Part shown: piece by piece, positions 17,170 through 24,882 of the stretch | How the letters are laid out: the number at the start of each line of letters is the position of its first letter | Numbering within the stretch: position 1 is the first letter of the stretch | Assembly (NCBI GenBank): GCA_029054825.1 | Contig: JAIDEM010000115.1 | Coordinates: 1-61,519, forward strand | DNA length: 61,519 bases | Direction of reading: 5' to 3' | Origin: Prevotella sp. | Lineage (GTDB): Bacteria; Bacteroidota; Bacteroidia; Bacteroidales; Bacteroidaceae | The notes under the pieces: generated by a model | The model's input: the letters and a program-made list of their open reading frames with translations, nothing else | Databases searched by the model: none | Told to the model about the DNA's origin: nothing | Program-made: the position numbers and the translations under genes

Positions 17170-17850
17170 TCACATCCTTAGATGTTCAATCTTAGGAATG
17201 GTGATTATTCCACGTTGCAATATGAGTTTGCCGGAGGACTCGAATGCGTTTAGTGCTGCAGACACTTCATTTCTTGTGAGACCAGTCTCTGCTGCCAGTT
17301 GTCTCATCTTGATGTGAAAGACCTTTTTGCCCGTTTGTGTGGCACAGTGCAGGGAAAAGAATCTCTGTATCCTTTCTTGGGCATTCTCAGGATGGTGTCT
17401 CCACAGCTCTTTCTGGTATCTTTGCGACTGTGTGGAGATGATGTTGAGGAGATTGAGGCGGAAGACCATAAATTCGGACGAGAGGAGCACGACATCATCT
17501 TTTCTGATATGCAGGAAATGGCATATCGTGCGTGTCCTGTATGTGCGCATATAGTGTTGTTGCAGTCCGAAGATCCTCTCAGGCTCGATGATGCCAGGTG
17601 ATATGAAGTCTTCTGTAACACAGTATGAGTGGTCGGCAGAGACGGAAATCATGTCTGCCTCTCCGTCCAGAAGGAACAGCAGCCCGTTGCACTTGTCGCT
17701 CCCGCTTATTATGGTGGTGTTTTTGGAGTACCGTCTGAACCCAAAGCGGACACGCGAGACGATGTCCTGCAGGTCGCTGCTGCTCATACCCTGGAAGAGC
17801 GGCAGTCCTATCAGTTTGTCGTATATGGTAAGGGCTTCAGGCATAACCAT
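17170..17850 (-). CDS. Crp/Fnr-family transcriptional regulator
   Basis: A 226-residue regulator with an N-terminal cyclic-nucleotide-binding-type beta barrel (PLFQGMSSSDLQDIVSRVRF, then LLFLLDGEADMISV) and a C-terminal winged helix (MRQLAAETGLTRNEVSAALN). I see no Fnr-type cysteine cluster, so it is not an obvious iron-sulfur sensor. The ATG at 17850 follows the apbE stop by 4 bases; ATG 17844 is an alternative. Co-transcription with apbE suggests control of a flavoprotein or redox function, but targets are unknown. Confidence 0.88.
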   Translation of the reverse strand: MVMPEALTIYDKLIGLPLFQGMSSSDLQDIVSRVRFGFRRYSKNTTIISGSDKCNGLLFLLDGEADMISVSADHSYCVTEDFISPGIIEPERIFGLQQHYMRTYRTRTICHFLHIRKDDVVLLSSEFMVFRLNLLNIISTQSQRYQKELWRHHPENAQERIQRFFSLHCATQTGKKVFHIKMRQLAAETGLTRNEVSAALNAFESSGKLILQRGIITIPKIEHLRM

Positions 17851-17854
17851 GCAT

Positions 17855-18874
17855 TCATCGGGCTACATCATCTGTTGTGAGCCCCTCGGACTGCCAGACC
17901 TTATATTTACCGTTGTCATCATATATGATATACGCCTTCATGTCTTTGTGGCGTGCCAGTACCTCCTTGGCTTTCTCAAGTCCCATGACCATGAACGATG
18001 TGGCATAGGCGTCGGCGCGTGCGCATTCCTTGCAAAGGACAGTGGCAGACAGGATGCTGTGCTGCACTGGGTATCCGGTCTTCGGGTCAATGGTGTGGGC
18101 GTATTTCTTTCCGTCTTTATAGTAGAAGTTCCGGTAGTTTCCTGACGTAGCCATGGCTATGTCGGTGATGTCGAGCACGGTCTGGAATCCCTTTTCCTGT
18201 GCGAGAGAGTCATCGACAGGCTTCTCTACACCGATTTTCCACGGAAGTCTTTTAGGTGATATGCCCTTTGTGACAATTTCACCGCCAATCTCTACCATGA
18301 AATTTTTGATGCCTAAGGACATGAGATACCGTGCCACAACGTCTGAGCCGTAGCCTTTTGCTATGGCGGAGCAGTCGAGCATGACGCGCGGGTCGCTTTT
18401 CCTTATGGCTTTTCCTGCGAGTGAGACCTTGTCGAAGCCGATGAACTGTCGCAGGGAGTCTACGGCTTGTCTTGTCGGCGGACAGTCGTTCTTGAATCCG
18501 AAGCCCCACGCGTTGACCAGCGGAGCTATGGTGATGTCAAAAGCTCCGTCGGTGTCTTTGCTTATCTGTTTGGCAAGGTCGAAGACTTCGAGGAACATCT
18601 GGTCTATCTCTGTCTGCTCATTGCGGTTAATGGCAGAGATTATGGATTTCTTGTTGAACGGCGACAGTGAGTTGTCCACCTTCTGCAGTTCAGCCTCAAT
18701 ATCCTTCTTCAGATTCTTGTCATGCTGATACGTGATGCTGTAGAATGTGCCGAATATCATTCCTTCATCATGCTGATAGGGCATGGCTTGCTGTTGGCGT
18801 ATGATGAGTACGGTGCCGATGATGAGCAGTGCGAGTGCAGGCAGCTGCCATACGAGTTTTTTCTTGCGGTTCAA
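17855..18874 (-). CDS. apbE: FAD:protein FMN transferase
   Basis: ApbE attaches FMN covalently to threonine in envelope flavoproteins such as the Nqr and Rnf subunits. The 339-residue protein has an N-terminal membrane anchor (LPALALLIIGTVLII) and family motifs FGTFYSITYQ, VNAWGFGF, MLDCSAIAKGYGSDVVARYL and HTIDPKTGYPVQHS. No lipobox is present. The start appears to be a TTG at 18874; an upstream in-frame stop lies in the octamer array, and the first internal ATG (residue 31) would remove the anchor. A tandem octamer array begins 6 bases upstream. The Crp-type gene follows after 4 bases. Confidence 0.93.
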   Translation of the reverse strand: MNRKKKLVWQLPALALLIIGTVLIIRQQQAMPYQHDEGMIFGTFYSITYQHDKNLKKDIEAELQKVDNSLSPFNKKSIISAINRNEQTEIDQMFLEVFDLAKQISKDTDGAFDITIAPLVNAWGFGFKNDCPPTRQAVDSLRQFIGFDKVSLAGKAIRKSDPRVMLDCSAIAKGYGSDVVARYLMSLGIKNFMVEIGGEIVTKGISPKRLPWKIGVEKPVDDSLAQEKGFQTVLDITDIAMATSGNYRNFYYKDGKKYAHTIDPKTGYPVQHSILSATVLCKECARADAYATSFMVMGLEKAKEVLARHKDMKAYIIYDDNGKYKVWQSEGLTTDDVAR

Positions 18875-18880
18875 TGTTTT

Positions 18881-18952
18881 ATACGGTTTTACGGTTATAC
18901 GGTTTTACGGTTATACGGTTGTGCGGTTATACGGTTGTGCGGTTATACGGTT
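18881..18952. repeat. nine-unit tandem octamer array upstream of apbE
   Basis: Read on the plus strand, nine consecutive 8-base units share the last five bases CGGTT: ATACGGTT alternates with TTACGGTT (twice) and then GTGCGGTT (twice), giving a 16-base higher-order period. The array ends six bases from the TTG start of apbE, so it occupies the leader or promoter of that gene. It lies outside any coding frame. Unit-number changes would alter spacing in the 5' region. Confidence 0.9.
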
Positions 18953-19031
18953 ATGGGTAATTAACCCAAAACCTAAACCCAAAGACCTAAAACCCCAAAC
19001 CGTTGTACCTGGTTTTATGTTGTCTTTTTCG

Positions 19032-19673
19032 TCAGAATTGTAGGCTGATATTGTATAGTGCCATCCAGCGCGAGTCCTCCGAGCCTTTTCCGTAGCCTGG
19101 GGCGTAGAGTGGTATGGCGGTATAGGCGGAGCGGCTGAGCTTGCGCCGATAGCGCAGTGACCATCCCATGTGTAATGGTCCACAAACTTTGGCATCGGCA
19201 CCGAACGCTATCTCTGCCCATTGCAGTGTACATTTCTCCGTTGCAGTGGTAAAGGATGTGAGCTTCTCGTCGTCAGGCGTTGTCGTGTCATAGTCAAACG
19301 ATGTCAGACCGTAGCGTACACCGGCAGTGAGACGGTAGTCGTCGTGGCGGTTTTTAAGGATGTTGAAATCACATCCGATACGTCCGAAAGGGGCTTTTGT
19401 CTTGTATGATATGTTTGTCTCTGCATCATATCTGTCTGCTGTTCCGTATCCAACTTCTATGACAGGCAGGAAATAGCCTTTGATGTGAGCCTGGACAAAT
19501 GCCTGATATTCACCGCGGTCACTCATGGCATGCCTTATCGGTCCCACGAGGTCTATGCCTACGGAGACGCTTTCGAGGAAAGGTGTGCTCTTTTCCTTGG
19601 CTTCTTCCTGTTCCTGTGCGGAGGCTGTGAGTGTGGCGAGAGCGGCTATGAGTATGAGAAGTTTCCTTTTCAC
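19032..19673 (-). CDS. outer-membrane beta-barrel-like protein (DUF6048-type)
   Basis: The 213-residue protein begins with a signal peptide (LLILIAALATLTASAQ) and continues with alternating amphipathic strands such as GRIGCDFNILKNRHDDYRL and WSLRYRRKLSRSAY. It ends in the Phe-terminated pattern (ISLQF) of outer-membrane barrels. It resembles the Bacteroidetes DUF6048 family; I am not certain of the family number. The start is a GTG at 19673, as no upstream ATG is in frame. Its role is unknown. It lies upstream of apbE, across the low-complexity DNA at 18881-19005. Confidence 0.7.
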   Translation of the reverse strand: MKRKLLILIAALATLTASAQEQEEAKEKSTPFLESVSVGIDLVGPIRHAMSDRGEYQAFVQAHIKGYFLPVIEVGYGTADRYDAETNISYKTKAPFGRIGCDFNILKNRHDDYRLTAGVRYGLTSFDYDTTTPDDEKLTSFTTATEKCTLQWAEIAFGADAKVCGPLHMGWSLRYRRKLSRSAYTAIPLYAPGYGKGSEDSRWMALYNISLQF

Positions 19674-19759
19674 TTTGTGTAATGACTTGGCTTTATGATG
19701 TTAATGTCCTATGTCCCATGATGTCGTGCTGTTGCAAGGGAATGGCTATAGCGTATATA

Positions 19760-20719
19760 TCAGACGGTCTTCTCTATCTGGTAGTCGTTTCTTCCCTGTG
19801 ATGTGCGCGAAATGAGGTCGCCGAGGAATCCGGCAAGGAACAGCTGTGTGCCTATAATCATCATGGTAAGTGATATGAAGAAGTATGGCGAGTCTGTGAT
19901 AAGACGTTGCGGAATGCCTGCAGAGAGACAGTATAGCTTGTCAACTCCTATCAGTATGACAGCCACGAAACCGAGGAAGAACATCAGCGAACCAAGGAAT
20001 CCGAAAACGTGCATCGGCTTCCGACCGAAGGCAGACAGGAACCATAGTGATATAAGGTCAAGGTATCCGTTGACAAAACGGTTCCAGCCCATGAATTTAG
20101 ATGCGCCGTACTTGCGCGCCTGATGGTGTACAAGTTTCTCGCCAATCTTTGTGAATCCTGCATTCTTGGCGAGGTAAGGGATGTATCGGTGCATCTCGCC
20201 GTAGACCTCGATGTTCTTGACCACTTCCTTACGGTAGGCTTTCAGACCGCAGTTGAAGTCGTGCAGGTTGTGTATTCCTGAAACTTTTCTTGCTGTAGCA
20301 TTGAATAGCTTTGTCGGAATGGTCTTGGAGAGCGGGTCGCCCTGCGAGCGGTTCATCTTGAATCCGCTGACAAGGTCATAGCCATCTTCCTTTATCATAC
20401 GGTACAGTTCCGGTATCTCGTCAGGGGAGTCCTGCAGGTCGGCATCCATTGTTATCACGACATCGCCTTCCGCTTGGCTGAATCCGCAGAAGAGAGCAGG
20501 GGACTTGCCATAATTGCGGCGGAACTTTATGCCGCGTACTTCCTTGTGGTGAGCCGCCAAATCCTCGATGACGTCCCAAGAATGGTCTGTCGAACCGTCA
20601 TTGACAAAGATTACCTCGTATGAAAGTTTGTTGTCTTTACATACGCGGGCAATCCATGCGTACAGTTCTGGCAGGGACTCTTCTTCATTGAAGAGTGGTA
20701 TGATGACGGAAAGATTCAT
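19760..20719 (-). CDS. family 2 glycosyltransferase, GtrB/DPM-like
   Basis: A GT2 enzyme of 319 residues that probably moves a sugar from a nucleotide donor to polyprenyl phosphate. The GT-A domain shows SVIIPLFNEEESLPEL, FVNDGSTDHSWDVI, and the metal-binding MDADLQDSP. Two C-terminal membrane hairpins (HVFGFLGSLMFFLGFVAVIL and FFISLTMMIIGTQLFLAGF) are typical of GtrB and bactoprenyl glucosyltransferases. It follows the DUF4199 gene on the same strand, an arrangement often seen in Bacteroidales. The sugar and acceptor cannot be assigned. Confidence 0.9.
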   Translation of the reverse strand: MNLSVIIPLFNEEESLPELYAWIARVCKDNKLSYEVIFVNDGSTDHSWDVIEDLAAHHKEVRGIKFRRNYGKSPALFCGFSQAEGDVVITMDADLQDSPDEIPELYRMIKEDGYDLVSGFKMNRSQGDPLSKTIPTKLFNATARKVSGIHNLHDFNCGLKAYRKEVVKNIEVYGEMHRYIPYLAKNAGFTKIGEKLVHHQARKYGASKFMGWNRFVNGYLDLISLWFLSAFGRKPMHVFGFLGSLMFFLGFVAVILIGVDKLYCLSAGIPQRLITDSPYFFISLTMMIIGTQLFLAGFLGDLISRTSQGRNDYQIEKTV

Positions 20720-20781
20720 TTTTTTGTATGTATGTTTTTTATTGCTGTAAAGTATGCGGATGGTGGCCGTTATGCTTTACG

Positions 20782-21339
20782 TCAGAGTTGTCGGTTATTG
20801 TTGTGTAAGGTGGTCCGTTTAGTAAAGAGTGCAATGAACCAGCTTAATATCAGTCCTATTATGATATTCATCCACATGAATGTGAAGACAAAGTCTATCG
20901 GGCGTGTCTCGGAAAGAATGTCAAGCTGTTTGAGCATCTCTTCTCTCGATATCTTGTATGCTTCCAGAACTGGTGCGAACTCAGGTGCATTGACAGTGGT
21001 CACCATGTTGCCGAGCATCCTTCCATGGTCAAGAAACTCAAAATATGCCCACTGTGCAATGGAAAGCAACAGTGTCGCATAGAAGAATATCAGCAGGGAG
21101 TAACAATATGCGCGCCAGAAACTCAGTATTCCGCCTGCCACTCTCTCACGATAATATTTTACAAAAAAAGAAGCGAGGAACGGAATGAGTATGATGGTGA
21201 AATTGAACAATAATGACATATAAGGCTCTGAGATGCTCCCTATAAAGCATGCAAAGCTGGCTATCCACAGCAGTCCCATCACAGCACCATGTTGACGGGC
21301 GTATGCTTTCATCTGTATGTATTCCTGTCTCGTTAGCAA
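20782..21339 (-). CDS. DUF4199-family membrane protein
   Basis: A 185-residue protein with four predicted membrane segments: GLLWIASFACFIGSI, LFNFTIILIPFLASFFV, YSLLIFFYATLLLSIAQW, and FMWMNIIIGLILSWFIALF. The arrangement and the FxSFWRAYCYS-like segment before helix three fit DUF4199, a Bacteroidetes family of unknown function. The start may be TTG (21339) or the ATG at 21312; I prefer TTG because the preceding residues, LTRQEYIQ, look coding. The gene is 62 bases upstream of the glycosyltransferase, so they probably form an operon. Confidence 0.8.
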   Translation of the reverse strand: MLTRQEYIQMKAYARQHGAVMGLLWIASFACFIGSISEPYMSLLFNFTIILIPFLASFFVKYYRERVAGGILSFWRAYCYSLLIFFYATLLLSIAQWAYFEFLDHGRMLGNMVTTVNAPEFAPVLEAYKISREEMLKQLDILSETRPIDFVFTFMWMNIIIGLILSWFIALFTKRTTLHNNNRQL

Positions 21340-21378
21340 AATATTATTGTTTTTTTGATACGGATATGTCTTTAATCA

Positions 21379-21413
21379 AAAAAGGAATCACCTCACAGAG
21401 ATGATTCCTTTTT
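21379..21413 (-). terminator. terminator of the SRP RNA/tRNA-Thr transcript
   Basis: A 12-bp stem (AAAAAGGAATCA against TGATTCCTTTTT) lies just 3' of the tRNA on the minus strand and runs into a T-rich tail, as expected for an intrinsic terminator. Confidence 0.8.
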
Positions 21414-21416
21414 GTG

Positions 21417-21490
21417 AGCCTCTTGTCGGATTCGAACCAACGACCCCGAGATTACAAATCACGTGCTCTGGCCAACTGAGCTAAAGAGGC
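21417..21490 (-). tRNA. tRNA-Thr (anticodon TGT)
   Basis: The minus strand folds as a 74-base cloverleaf: acceptor GCCTCTT with AAGAGGC, D-arm GCTC/GAGC, the anticodon loop TTTGTAA with anticodon TGT at 21454-21456, and T-arm GGTTCGAATCC. Discriminator T; CCA is not encoded. It decodes ACA and, by wobble, other threonine codons. The anticodon stem has one T-T mismatch. Its 5' end is 4 bases from the SRP RNA, so RNase P cleavage is probably needed to separate them. Confidence 0.95.
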
Positions 21491-21494
21491 AGGT

Positions 21495-21590
21495 GGGCGA
21501 GCTACTCATATCGCACCGCTACAACCAAGTACCCTTGCTGCGATCAAGCCCTGGGGGATTCCGAGGGAGCTGGTCGTATGAGACTCGCCC
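21495..21590 (-). ncRNA. ffs: small signal recognition particle RNA (4.5S-type)
   Basis: About 96 bases on the minus strand form one long hairpin. The ends pair as GGGCGAG with CTCGCCC, then CTCATA with TATGAG, then CGACC with GGTTG. The apex carries the SRP domain IV landmarks CAGG on one side and AGCAAGGG on the other. The apical loop reads GCTTGATCGC, giving a two-base-pair closure and a six-base loop in place of the usual GGAA tetraloop. It binds Ffh to target membrane proteins during translation. It is directly upstream of tRNA-Thr, in the same transcript. Confidence 0.78.
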
Positions 21591-21647
21591 GTGTGGAGAT
21601 GGCTTGCCGTCATGGCTTGCCAAATATTGCTTTCGCAAAAGCGATTG

Positions 21648-21655
21648 CAAAGATA
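21648..21655 (-). promoter_or_regulatory. -7 box for the SRP RNA/tRNA transcript
   Basis: On the minus strand TATCTTTG matches TAnnTTTG and lies about 58 bases before the SRP RNA 5' end. No TTG is at the expected -33 distance. Confidence 0.4.
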
Positions 21656-21749
21656 GCAAGAAATATTAATATCCGCGAATATGTTCCTGTATAATTATGG
21701 TTTCTTAACTAAATAGCCATGGAAATGACAGGAAGTCTTGAAATATAAA

Positions 21750-21790
21750 AGGATTCTGCCTGAGACCAAAAAGGTATCAGACAGAATCCT
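21750..21790 (-). terminator. terminator downstream of galK
   Basis: AGGATTCTG-c-CTGA pairs with TCAG-a-CAGAATCCT, and the minus strand continues TTTTATATTTC. This is a good intrinsic terminator for the galM-galK end of the long minus-strand operon. Confidence 0.75.
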
Positions 21791-21849
21791 ATTATTGTGC
21801 ATTATGGTGATTGCTTCTTCTTCAAAGAGGATTTTCTTGTAACGTATGG

Positions 21850-23016
21850 TTAACAGACTTTCCTTGAGCCATTGCTTATGACAACATCAATGACTATCGG
21901 TTCGTGGCCGTATTTTGAAGAGAATTTCTCCTTTGCTGTCTTAATGAAATCGTCATAGCTGTCGGTCTTCACAAGGTTGATGGTACATCCTCCGAAGCCT
22001 CCACCCATGATGCGGCTACCGGTAACGCCACATTCGCGTGCGATATTGTTGAGGTAATCCAGTTCCTCACAGCTTACTTCATAGTCCTTTGAAAGTCCTT
22101 CGTGTGTGAGATACATCAGGCGTCCCACCTCTTCGTAGTCGCCTTTCTGCAGTGCGTCGCATACATTGAGGACACGGTCTTTCTCTCCGAGCACGAAAGT
22201 CGCACGTTTATGGTCTTCTTCAGAAACAATGTCGCGGACAGCTTCTATATGCTCCCATGTACAGTCGCGGAGAGTCTTGGCATTGATGTCTTCCAGCTTT
22301 TCATTGACAGCTTTCACGACATTCTCGCATGAGTTCCTGCGGTCGTTATATGGGCTACCGCTTAGTTCGTGCTTTACGCATGAATTCAGCAACACTACCT
22401 TGTATCCTGCCTTTTCTGGATTGAAGGGGAAGTATTCAAATTCGCGGCTGTTGCAGTCGAGACGCATCAGCTTGCCTTCCTGCCCGAAGACGCTTGCAAA
22501 CTGGTCCATGATGCCGCAGTTGCATCCTATGTACTTGTGTTCTGTCGCTTGTCCTGCGAGGACCATGTCCCATTTTGAAACTTTGTTGTTTCCGAAGAGA
22601 TCATTGATAGCAAAGGCAAAGCAACTCTCAAGTGCTGCTGATGATGACATTCCTGCTCCAAGAGGAATGTCTCCTGCAAATGCAGTATTAAATCCTTTGA
22701 CATCCACACCGAGTGCTTTCATCTCTTGGCAGATGCCGTAGATGAAACGTGCCCAGGTGGCGTTTGGGCCTTTTGGATCATCGATGTCAAACTCCACTCT
22801 GTCCTTTAGATCTATGGAGTAGGCGAGGACTTTGTTTGTACCATTGGGACGTAATTCTGCCATGATACAGTAGTTTACTGCTCCTGGAAATACAAATCCT
22901 CCATTGTAGTCTGTGTGTTCGCCGATAAGATTGATGCGTCCTGGAGATGCATAGATATTACCGGTCTTGCCGTCGAAATGCTTTATGAAACGGCTTCTGA
23001 TGTATTCAATGTCCAT
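21850..23016 (-). CDS. galK: galactokinase
   Basis: GalK phosphorylates alpha-D-galactose at C1 using ATP, the first committed step of the Leloir pathway. GHMP-kinase motifs are complete: the galactokinase signature GRINLIGEHTDYNGGFV, the ATP loop LGAGMSSSAALE, and the C-terminal GSRIMGGGFGGCTINLV. I start the gene at ATG 23016 (MDIEYIRSRF), 388 residues. A longer frame to 23088 would run through the hairpin at 23058-23102. It lies downstream of galM on the same strand. Confidence 0.96.
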   Translation of the reverse strand: MDIEYIRSRFIKHFDGKTGNIYASPGRINLIGEHTDYNGGFVFPGAVNYCIMAELRPNGTNKVLAYSIDLKDRVEFDIDDPKGPNATWARFIYGICQEMKALGVDVKGFNTAFAGDIPLGAGMSSSAALESCFAFAINDLFGNNKVSKWDMVLAGQATEHKYIGCNCGIMDQFASVFGQEGKLMRLDCNSREFEYFPFNPEKAGYKVVLLNSCVKHELSGSPYNDRRNSCENVVKAVNEKLEDINAKTLRDCTWEHIEAVRDIVSEEDHKRATFVLGEKDRVLNVCDALQKGDYEEVGRLMYLTHEGLSKDYEVSCEELDYLNNIARECGVTGSRIMGGGFGGCTINLVKTDSYDDFIKTAKEKFSSKYGHEPIVIDVVISNGSRKVC

Positions 23017-23057
23017 GGTTATTAGGTTTATGGTTAGTTCTTTATTATGATTTGTAA

Positions 23058-23102
23058 AGTGTACAGAGGATGCTGATGTCATCATCACATCTTCTGTACA
23101 CT
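23058..23102 (-). terminator. hairpin between galM and galK
   Basis: AGTGTACAGA-g-GATG pairs with CATC-t-TCTGTACACT. The minus strand continues TTACAAATC, without a strong T-run, so it may only partly terminate galM transcripts or stabilise their 3' end. Confidence 0.5.
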
Positions 23103-23119
23103 CATATATATGTTTGTCT

Positions 23120-24190
23120 TTACAGTGTGCCGAACTTATAGACGGTGCGCTGTGTATATTCCTCGCCAGGATTAAGTATTACAGATGGAAAGTAAGGACG
23201 GTTTGGCGAGTCAGGGAAATGCTGTGCCTCAAAGCAAATGGCAGAGCGGCGTGGCGCTGTGCATCCATGCTGTATGGCGTATCCTGTAGCATAGTTGTCT
23301 GTGTACATCTGCACTCCAGGTTCTGTAGTCCAACACTCCATAGTCCTTCCTGTACGTGGTTCTACGATACGTGCAGCAAACGACAGCTCGCCAACCTCTT
23401 TCTTGTTGAGTACAAAGCAGTGGTCATAGCCGTTACCGTTTCTTATCTGCTCGTCGTCAGCATCGATGTCCTGTCCTATAGGTTTCTGGCTGCGGAAATC
23501 AAATGGTGTCCCCTCAACCTTGAGAATTTCTCCTGTAGGGATAGATGTCTCGTCTGTAGGGAGGTAGAAGTCTGCATTGACTTCACACAGGAGGTCATCT
23601 ATGTCTGGTGTAGGGTTGGCTACACCGGCAAGGGAGAAGAAGGCATGATGTGTGAGGTTGACAATCGTCTTCTTGTTTGTTGTTGCCATGTAGTCCAGTA
23701 CCAGTTCGTTATCATCAGTCCATGTGTATTCTACGGTGATGCTCATCTCTCCTGTGAAACCTTCTTCTCCATAAGGTGAGTTGAGTTTGAGGACAAGTGT
23801 CTGCTCATTCATCTGCACGGCATCCCATACCTGCGCATGGTATCCTGTCGGTCCGCCGTGAAGAGCGTTGGGACCGTTGTTTATAGCCAGCTGGTACTCC
23901 TTGCCGTTGAGAGTGAAGCGTCCTTTGCATATACGGTTTCCGAAACGTCCGATGAGTGTGGACAAGTAAGGCTCGGCAGAGTTTATGACATCTTTTATAT
24001 TGTCATGTCCCTGTATGACATCAGCTATCTGACCGTCTTTGTCAGGTACCATCAGAGATACGATGGCTCCGCCGTAGTTTGTTATGGCACACTCATATCC
24101 TTTGTTGTTGCGCAGGATATACAGTTCCGTCTTCTTTCCGTTGACCTCTGTCTTGAAGTCCTTCGGGTTGAGGTTTGACAGGTTGTTCAT
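23120..24190 (-). CDS. galM: aldose 1-epimerase (galactose mutarotase)
   Basis: GalM interconverts the alpha and beta anomers of galactose and related aldoses, supplying the alpha anomer to GalK. The 356-residue protein has the family blocks GRFGNRICKGRF, NGPNALHGG, TNKKTIVNLTHHAFFSLAG with the catalytic His, GYDHCFVLN, and the C-terminal CFEAQHFPDSPNRP with the catalytic Glu. It is followed by galK and preceded by dedA after 28 bases. Cytosolic; no signal peptide is seen. Confidence 0.96.
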   Translation of the reverse strand: MNNLSNLNPKDFKTEVNGKKTELYILRNNKGYECAITNYGGAIVSLMVPDKDGQIADVIQGHDNIKDVINSAEPYLSTLIGRFGNRICKGRFTLNGKEYQLAINNGPNALHGGPTGYHAQVWDAVQMNEQTLVLKLNSPYGEEGFTGEMSITVEYTWTDDNELVLDYMATTNKKTIVNLTHHAFFSLAGVANPTPDIDDLLCEVNADFYLPTDETSIPTGEILKVEGTPFDFRSQKPIGQDIDADDEQIRNGNGYDHCFVLNKKEVGELSFAARIVEPRTGRTMECWTTEPGVQMYTDNYATGYAIQHGCTAPRRSAICFEAQHFPDSPNRPYFPSVILNPGEEYTQRTVYKFGTL

Positions 24191-24218
24191 AAGTTATAGG
24201 TTTAGGTTTTTCGTTATT

Positions 24219-24848
24219 TTATTTTGCCTTCTTGAGCAGTTTCTTTACGAGAAAGTATCCTGCAGCTATGACAATTATTCCGAGTATGGCAATCTTGATA
24301 TGTTCGCTATATTCGTTGACCTTATCCATCAACTGCTCTTTCGGCACGATGGTCTGGAGATACCATCCGATGCCTGCGAGGATACAGTTCCAAATACCCG
24401 CTCCGATGGTGGTGAACAGGATAAACTTGAGGAAGTTCATCCTTGCCAGTCCTGCCGGTATGGATATAAGCTGGCGCACTACAGGCACAAGACGTCCTGT
24501 CAGTGTGGCAAAAACGCCATGCTCGTCAAAGTATTTTTCTGCAGTCTGTATCTTCTCTTCGTTGAGCAGGCAACGGTGTCCCCACTTGCTGTTGGCAAAG
24601 GCGTAAATCATCGGTCTGCCAAGATAAAGCGAGAGAAGATAATTTATGGCAGCACCCGTGTCAGCACCTGCTGTGGCGACAAGTATCAGGACGAATACGT
24701 TCTGATCACCTGTCGCATGTGCATTATATGCTGCTGGTGGAAGGATTATCTCCGAAGGGAATGGTATGAATGTGCTCTCAATGGTCATGAGGATGAATAC
24801 ATTGAGATAGTTCAGCTGGTCAAGGAGAAATCCGAATAGTTCTGTCAT
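24219..24848 (-). CDS. DedA-family membrane protein
   Basis: A 209-residue protein of the DedA/SNARE-associated family. The family core is visible: an acidic ESTFIPFPSEIILPPA re-entrant loop near residue 25 and the GRLVPVVRQLISIPAGLARM motif with essential Arg. Some DedA proteins act as flippases for undecaprenyl phosphate or phospholipids; I cannot say which applies here. Membrane segments flank both loops. It sits between glnS and galM, with gaps of 34 and 28 bases, so is probably co-transcribed. Confidence 0.9.
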   Translation of the reverse strand: MTELFGFLLDQLNYLNVFILMTIESTFIPFPSEIILPPAAYNAHATGDQNVFVLILVATAGADTGAAINYLLSLYLGRPMIYAFANSKWGHRCLLNEEKIQTAEKYFDEHGVFATLTGRLVPVVRQLISIPAGLARMNFLKFILFTTIGAGIWNCILAGIGWYLQTIVPKEQLMDKVNEYSEHIKIAILGIIVIAAGYFLVKKLLKKAK

Positions 24849-24882
24849 GGTGCAAAGTGTTTGTTATTGTACATGTTTTGGA

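Noticed and set aside
18881..18952. CRISPR array
   Set aside because: The units are 8 bases, contiguous and lack spacers; no cas genes are present.
21463..21669. 68-codon frame over the tRNA/SRP RNA
   Set aside because: Overlaps two RNA genes on the other strand and has no family match.
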